From Petrosia ficiformis (lineage: Eukaryota; Porifera; Demospongiae; Haplosclerida; Petrosiidae), in assembly GCA_947044365.1 (NCBI GenBank), contig OX345640.1:6374001-6438000 (forward strand): a stretch of DNA of 64,000 bases. The letters run 5' to 3'. The notes under the pieces are model-generated. The model made no database searches. It worked only from the letters and a program-made list of their open reading frames with translations, and was not told the DNA's origin. This document shows, piece by piece, positions 57,701 through 64,000 of the stretch. The position numbers and the translations under genes were made by a program. Every line of letters starts with the position of its first letter. The first letter of the stretch is position 1.

Positions 57701-60700
57701 GGTCATTAGTTTGTTGTTTCTTTGTCTGATAAAGCCTAAAGTGTTGGTGTTTTTGCTCTCTTTAGATATAAATGTCCTTTAAAAATCATCATAATTTCTC
57801 CATCTCACAAAGCTTTACTGTATTTCAGTACAGTCTCAACCCACACACATGATTATGGTTGAATTTTTAATGGTTACCCTAAACATTCCAACGAAACTAC
57901 TTGTTGTATTACAGTTCCCCAGACCCTCCTTTTCGAAGTATAGGAGGGGCTGTGCTCGCCAGACTAGGTTCTTATATAGCTCTTAATGCCTAAATAATTT
58001 TAATGATTAAACATGCTATATAATTATTACTTTTCTTAATCCTGTTATTAGCTTACTATTTTAGATGGAGCATTGACTGTGACTACTGCAGGTGGAGTTC
58101 TCATAGCTCAACTTTTGATTGTTCTCAGGAGTGCTGGAATTTCTATGTTTGTTGGAGCTGCTTTGTTTCTCCTTGTCAAGGTAACTTTGTATCTATGGAT
58201 GTGGTTTTCAACAGGGGTATTGAGTGTTTTTCCCAACCTGGAGTCCCTTCACCAAAGGGATATTCTCCCCTAAAACCAAATTACATACCCTTTAGATTAT
58301 TCTTGCATATCATTCTTACAGGGTGTCATGCGCAAAGACATTAATAATTATAGTGGTGGAGTTGGCATATCATGGAATATTCATCTCACTTTACTCTCAC
58401 AATTATTATAGAGTATAATCACACAATGTGTATACTTAAGTTGAATTATATAAATAGTCTGTGTGCAAAATATTGAGACAATAATCACGTACTTACAAAC
58501 TTACATAAAATGTCTTTCATTAGGCGGAAAAACATACTGACTTAAGCAGTATAAAAATTATTATTCTATTGAATATCTAAATTCCTGTGGAGGGTTCACA
58601 CTATAAAAAGAAAGTTGTTAAAGTATCTAATTATTGGTTACTACAGTTGCAAGTGATATTATAAATTTCAACTTAGTTGGCTCTGCAGGATACAACATGG
58701 GATGCTAAACTATACATTGTGCAAATTGTAATATTAGCACTATTAGATATCTTGCAGCTATCGAAGGTGAGACAGCTGTAATACTAAACTATAAAGCATG
58801 GTGGAGCCAACAAACCTCTACATATCTTTGTGCGAATTATAATTATTATCACTATTGCAGCTATCGAAGTTTAGACAGTTGTAATACTAAACTATAAATC
58901 ATGATGGGGCCAAAAAGCCACTGTCTGAAGGGGTGTGGGAGATTGTATGGGATAGTTTTCATTAAGATTATGCTATATTATACTATATAATAATGGAGTG
59001 GCTTCTTACACACAAAGGTGGTTGCTTGCTTGCTTACCCATATAAGCAACTTCCTTGCAACTATATATACTGACCAATAAATTAGTTATTTAACAATCTA
59101 TTTTTGCACTGATATATATATAGTATACAAACCTACTAAAACACAATTTTCATTGTATTATATACCTTAAAAGACCACTGAGACCTTAACTCTTCATCAA
59201 TAGAGGCTGCAAATTTACATATGGAATCGTTTGTAGGCTTGGTTGGGAATTCCTATACAGCAATATTAATATAGCAACTATAATCCAATTCTGCAGAAAC
59301 ATTATTTTACCTTAAAAAAAAAACTTTGACGTTATTAGGGCTACTAGATTGATTAATTAAGGCTACAAATTTACATGCCAAATTATTTTAATAAAATCAT
59401 AAATATAAGCTAATAATTAATTTAGTTATTATGTGACCGGCTCTGCGAAAACTAATCTAATAGATAAAAATATATATTTGGAGATAATTATGATCAAAAA
59501 TAGACAGTTTCGAATTACGTGGGTGATAACCATAAAAAGCTTCACAAATGTCTTACCTGCCTTCTGATATCTTTAGCAAGTCTTAGAGGCCTCTGTGCTT
59601 CGCTAGACACTGCTAAATAAATTGTTAATCAAGACTGGATTTTGTAGAGCCTTATAATATATATTATAATGTGAGTAAAACATACTATGCTTGAGACTAT
59701 ACTTTTTTAAAATTATATCAGTCTTTTAAAACTTATTTGGAATTATAATTATATAGTTATTTCCAATACTACCAATGATGTTTCAATATGTGACAAAAGG
59801 ACTAATATTCACTCCTTACATGGAAGGTCAACTTAAAAAATATCTACCAATTGTGATCTCTGTTGGTCTTGCTGTTGGGTTCATTTTTTCACTGATGTAT
59901 GGTGGTGCTGCAATAGCAGTTGTTGCAATGTGAGTTTCATTAATCATCTTATCGATGACTATATCCTTAGAGGTATAAAATATAAGCAACCATTGGAGTG
60001 CCCCGTTTTAACATTGTAATAAGATTATTTGTTCAAGTTCAATGCTATAATACATTGTATTACTGTTTGTGTTACTATGCTATAATATGACATTATACTA
60101 ATCAATACAAACTGAAACTAGAACTTGAAATATTACCTAAACAAAACCATTATTGAGGAAAATAGAATTGAACTCCTGTAACCAACTATTACATTTTACA
60201 GTGTGGAATCGATTACTTCCGAATGTGGAGGGGAAAAAATGCTGAATTACTTATTCTTTGTTGATATTATTTAAAAATTTACATTGCTCTTTCGATGTGA
60301 ACTTTACAAAATATTGTGTCAGCCATTGCTTGGTATTGCATTTTGTATCAAATAGTTATTATGTCTGTTTCCCTTTGCAGTTTGTATTCAACAGATTCTG
60401 ACGATATATTCTATAATTTCTTCATCAGTAGTGAAATATTCATACTCTCATTGCCAGCACTAGTGTACTTTTTGATGATTGTGGCAATGATATCATATGT
60501 TCTGTTTAAATGGAAGTGGGGTGTTCGATCTGTATCCTTAATTCCGTAATAATTGTTTAGATTACACATAATCAAATAATAGTCAAGACTAATGTCTAGT
60601 ATGAGTTGTGATGCATACAAAAAGCACAATAGTAATAGTAAATATCAGGGATGGAGTAAAGCCCTCATAAGCACTATGCTTAGCAAGTGTAATGATTTGT

Positions 60701-62316
60701 CAGAACCTGCTTAGAGAATGTGCTTGAGCTTAACCTCTGAAAATTACATCTGCATGTACTTGCTTTCAATCACCTTTAATTTTCTTTAGAGCAATACCAA
60801 CAGGTATTACTAGGCATCTGGTGTGATAGCTTTCTTGAACTTGGTTGAAACAATTTTCACTTTTATCAGTATGTCTATAATTTATAGTCAAAAGCAAATA
60901 AAGTTAAAACTGACTGATAGCTCTTTATTTTAAATGTCTTAGACTCTTAATCCATTCACATCAACAGTACTTGAGCACTTTAACAAGGCCTTGCACTTGT
61001 ATTTAAGCTTTTATAATAAAACTAACATGTTCCTGTGCTTGTGCTTATATAAGCATTTGGTAAAGAGCTTGCCATATTAATAATTATTATAGTTATTATT
61101 ATTATTATGCATGACGATATTTGACTATGCCACTTATTGTTATGATAGTAATACAGATTTCTAAAATACCACAGTGAACTCTGTGTATAAATAATCAACT
61201 AAGGCATGCATAACTGTCCTTCAAAATTCAATCCTTAATTCATAATTAAGTTTTCTGTCTTGGCCTTTTTTCTACTAGCACTTCTGGGGTATAGCCTGAA
61301 TGACTATATAACACAGTTGTATTCTGTAGAAAAACTTTTTGGAACACTGTCGGATGATCTAGAAGCTGCACACAGAGCAAATATTTCTCTGACCACTGCA
61401 TCAATTGGCATGGTTCTGACAACAGTAAGTATACATCGCATTACCTAATAATTATTCTCATTCCTCTTTACTGATGACATTAGGATTGATAAATGTTTTA
61501 CATTCGTAATAAGAACGAGTAGTTAACATAGAACAACACAAATTACACAACTTAATTGAAAAAATTAGTGTTGTTTAAACTTGTTTTAGTTTTTAACTAT
61601 AACTAAAATATATTATTGATGGCCTTTTAGCTATAGAACTATACTAATATACTTGTAATGAATGTTTTGGTTAACTAAATGCACTTGCAATGGATTTTTG
61701 GTTAAATACTAATGTACTTGTAATTACACTAAGAAGCAGTGTAAATGGATGTACAGTTTTAATTTCAGTATAATTCTTCATTGTATTGTAGGTCAAATTT
61801 CAAACCGACATATTAGTATTTGCATTTATAATTTTAGTTAACTGAAACAGCACTGTGAAAACTATTAGTTAACTATAACTAAAATATAATTGAAAATATT
61901 AGTTAACTATTACTAAAACATTACTGAAATTAAGAAATTTTAGTTAACTATAACTAAAACAGCATCTCAAAAATGAAACTAAAACAACACTAGAAAAAAC
62001 GTTGCAACATGCGTGCATTTTCAACAATACACCCACACAATATTATTAAACTATTCATTGCATTAGTTACATCCTTCAATTTTTAAGCAGATTTATATTT
62101 AATCAATGAATATCATGATATTTGTGATAAAATATTCTGAGGTCGGTAGGATGAGAAACTAGTCAAATTCACTTGATTTAATTCACAATGAATGTTTTCT
62201 TGTAGATATTTTTGAACATCTGTTGGCCTATCCTTTATAATGTTCAACATGAAAATAAAGGGCATGATGCACTTGAAGAAAGTTATGAAAAGTATGAAGG
62301 AGAAGAAAATATGTAA
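54741..62316 (+). CDS. Copy E of the membrane-protein family, intact, 334 aa, seven exons
   Basis: Exons 54741-54880, 55282-55408, 58052-58180, 59757-59929, 60381-60531, 61251-61424, 62206-62316; 1005 nt, phases consistent with copies A, C and D. Exon 4 opens LFPILP rather than FFPILP and has GGAAIAVVA where others have AGAAIALAA. Exon 5 loop is STDSDDIFYNFFISSE. Exon 6 is two codons shorter (VEKLFGTLSDDLEAAH). The sequon N-I-S is kept. The tail ends YEKYEGEENM. Exon 6 uses the donor gtaagt where the others use gtgagt. Intron 2 is enlarged by repeated MITEs and by a 0.93-kb TIR insertion. Product unknown; the signal-peptide and multi-span reading is the same as for copy A. Confidence 0.8.
57036..57966. 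mobile_element. TIR insertion of about 0.93 kb in intron 2 of copy E
   Basis: Inverted ends tctggtgagtgcagcctctc c (57036-57056) and ggaggggctgtgctcgccag a (57943-57963) match at about 17-18 of 21 positions. ggttct flanks the insert at 57033-57038 and 57967-57972, and copy D has the joined, empty form (gtggttcttatatagctc near 44541). No ORF recognised inside. The left end reads g|gtgagtgcag and the right end ...gactag. Confidence 0.75.
59430..59650. repeat. Partial MITE of the TATGTGACCG family in intron 3 of copy E
   Basis: Begins tatgtgaccggctctgcgaa and shares ctctgtgcttcgctag with 18560-18580 of the complete element at 18394-18822. The right end is not found. Confidence 0.55.
61565..61993. 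repeat. MITE of the AGTTATAGTTA group in intron 6 of copy E
   Basis: Left tagtgttgtttaaacttgtt and right aactaaaacaacacta are inverted repeats. The interior is made of repeated taactataactaaaa motifs, the reverse of those in intron 3 elements. The other copies lack it in intron 6. Confidence 0.6.
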
Positions 62317-63060
62317 CCAACTGGAGTTACATAAGGAATTACATAAAAATATACATACAACTAGAATAATTCATGATAATAACCACAAACTTTAATGTAA
62401 GTTTTTCTTGTTTTTGCGCATACTTCAATATTAATTTTTAGTATCAAATCTTTTTTGGTAATTTCACTGATTTTGTATATAGCTTAAAACTTTGATTTAG
62501 AAAAGTGAAAACAAGTTCAAAACATACATGATATCTGTGTTAGTTTAGTGCCTGTGCATGCTTTGACCAGCATAATTAGGAACTTGAATTTTGTACAATG
62601 CTTTAGTAACATACAATCACCCAAGTGTGCAAGCAAATAAATTTATTTGTTCTCCCAACATCTCCTTCTCTCTCGCAAGTGTACACATCACACATACATC
62701 AACATGCTATTCAATATATTCTTTAACTTTTTTTAAGTGCTATTTTCAAAGTAACTTCAAAGGGAAGACACTTGAATCATAGCACTGCCCAAACCACATC
62801 CATCAAAGCGTGGGCGTTTTGGACAATAGAATGCTCCACTACATTAAGTAAGTGGTACTTCCTTTCTAAACAGGATGTTGTAAAATTAAAACTCATTGTG
62901 GGTAGCGCTAACAGCAAACTGACCCTTGCGTGGTTAGAGGGTCAGGACCCATTGCATACTAAGCATACATGTCAAAACAGCTAGTTGTTTACTATAACTA
63001 GCTGGTTTGACAGTGTCACTGTTACTGTCAAGTAGTATGAATGATGTCTTGTTGAATGAT
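62317..63060. other. Sequence downstream of copy E
   Basis: No gene recognised. The family spacer resemblance fades after about 62500. A small hairpin tcaaaacagctagtt / aactagctggtttga lies at about 62971-63012. Short open frames at 62591 and 62772 have no recognisable features. Confidence 0.5.
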
Positions 63061-63255
63061 ATCTTGTTTTACAATATGTAGAATTATTTTTTTTTAATTT
63101 TTAAAAAAAATTTATTTTTATAATAATTTACACTGATAGTGAAGGGTCTTTTGATAGCACATGGCTAATATTAGGAAAGCCCTTAAAATAAAAGAAAAGA
63201 AATAATAATAAATTACCTATGTACATGTATTACACTGAATAAGAATTAACTAAAA

Positions 63256-64000
63256 TTACAAACTAAGTAAATTTCTAATTAATAATTTAAAACTATAATG
63301 AGCCTTAGAAGAGACAATATGGTAAGGTAAATTATTCCACAAACTAACTGAACTATTCAAAAATGAATTTAAAGAAGAAGCGGTCCTAGCAAAAAACTGA
63401 TATAACTGTAAATTATGTGAATTCCGAGTACGAACGCTTGATATAGCTTTAAACTTAAAAATAGATGGAGGACAATATGTCAAATTGTTCAGAGCTTTAT
63501 AAACAAAACAATATTTGAAATATTGCCGACGAACTGACAAAAGGGGCAAATTACATCGACTTCTTAATTGATCATGAGACATATCCCATAGACCAGTCGC
63601 GATTCTACAGGCAAATATCTGCACAGATTCCAATAGTTTAACAAGCTTGACTAGATGAGGATCCCAAACAAAACAACAGTAATCCAAAATTGGAAGGACA
63701 AGTGACTTGTACACGATTAGCAAGGTTGCCTTATCACATAAATAGAATTGTCTGTAAATGATACCCAAGGTCCTCTTGGCCTTGGAACTGACAGATATCA
63801 TATGTTCAGACCATGAAAGGTTCTCATCAATGATGACACTCAGAAGCCGAAATGAGGATACACGTTCCAGTTGATGACCATTAAGGAAGAGACCGAAGCA
63901 AGGAATTGCCTTTTTCTTCCTTGATATGATCATATATTTCGTCTTAGCAACATTAATATTGAGGTGATTAGCCTCCGACCAGTCAGATATTTTTTCAATA
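63256..64000 (-). pseudogene. Non-LTR retrotransposon ORF2, C-terminal part of reverse transcriptase, cut by window edge
   Basis: Open on the minus strand from the window edge to a stop at 63256-63258. The edge shows WSEANHLNINVAKTK, the motif after the RT catalytic domain in CR1/Jockey/L2-like elements. It is followed by LNGHQLERVSSFRLLSVIID, LVLPILDYCCFVWDP and SVSLWNNLPYHIV, all typical of the region downstream of RT. The stretch is undisturbed, so whether the whole ORF2 is intact cannot be judged here. An AT-rich probable 3' UTR extends left to about 63085. Many genomic copies are 5'-truncated, hence the cautious type. Confidence 0.85.

Overview
The window reads as AT-rich, intron-rich nuclear DNA from an invertebrate animal. 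It has GT-AG introns, metazoan-type mobile elements (Ty3/Gypsy, Copia, piggyBac, hAT, non-LTR) and dense short inverted-repeat elements. A sponge-like genome is my guess from overall style; no single marker proves it.

The backbone is a tandem array of one multi-pass membrane-protein gene family that I do not recognise. Every copy lies on the + strand. Full-length gene starts are at 2834, 16983, 29421, 42149 and 54741, about 12.4-14.1 kb apart, and the last exon of an earlier copy is at 1196-1324. I worked out a seven-exon model whose splice phases agree in every intact copy: copies A (339 aa), C (363 aa), D (337 aa) and E (334 aa) are open from ATG to stop. Copy B lacks exons 2-3 and has a rearranged 3' end; the first copy has an early stop in its tail. 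The predicted protein has a signal-peptide-like N terminus, about seven further hydrophobic segments, acidic presumed-outside loops, one conserved N-glycosylation sequon and a variable acidic tail. Function is unknown; a tandemly amplified, lineage-specific receptor- or transporter-like family is one hypothesis.

Mobile DNA fills the introns and spacers. 11669-15957 is a Ty3/Gypsy element (137-bp LTRs, 5-bp target duplication, tRNA-Ser-type primer site) with near-identical LTRs but three in-frame stops and a frameshift. 31841-34679 is an apparently intact piggyBac element with a three-exon transposase, inside intron 3 of copy C. 38570-42082, between copies C and D, holds a reverse-strand gene fragment made of tiny exons, a 68-bp palindrome, a Tnp2-like transposase relic and a hAT (TTF/DUF4371-type) relic whose terminus stops just before the core promoter of copy D. 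43631-44295 is a piggyBac-type MITE. 44946-46927 is an internally deleted reverse-strand Copia element, in intron 3 of copy D. 57036-57966 is a terminal-inverted-repeat insertion in copy E. The right edge carries the 3' part of a reverse-strand non-LTR retrotransposon ORF2. Other repeats include a 46-bp minisatellite, a perfect 138-bp-arm inverted repeat, several MITE families and AT microsatellites. I saw no tRNA, rRNA or CRISPR array.
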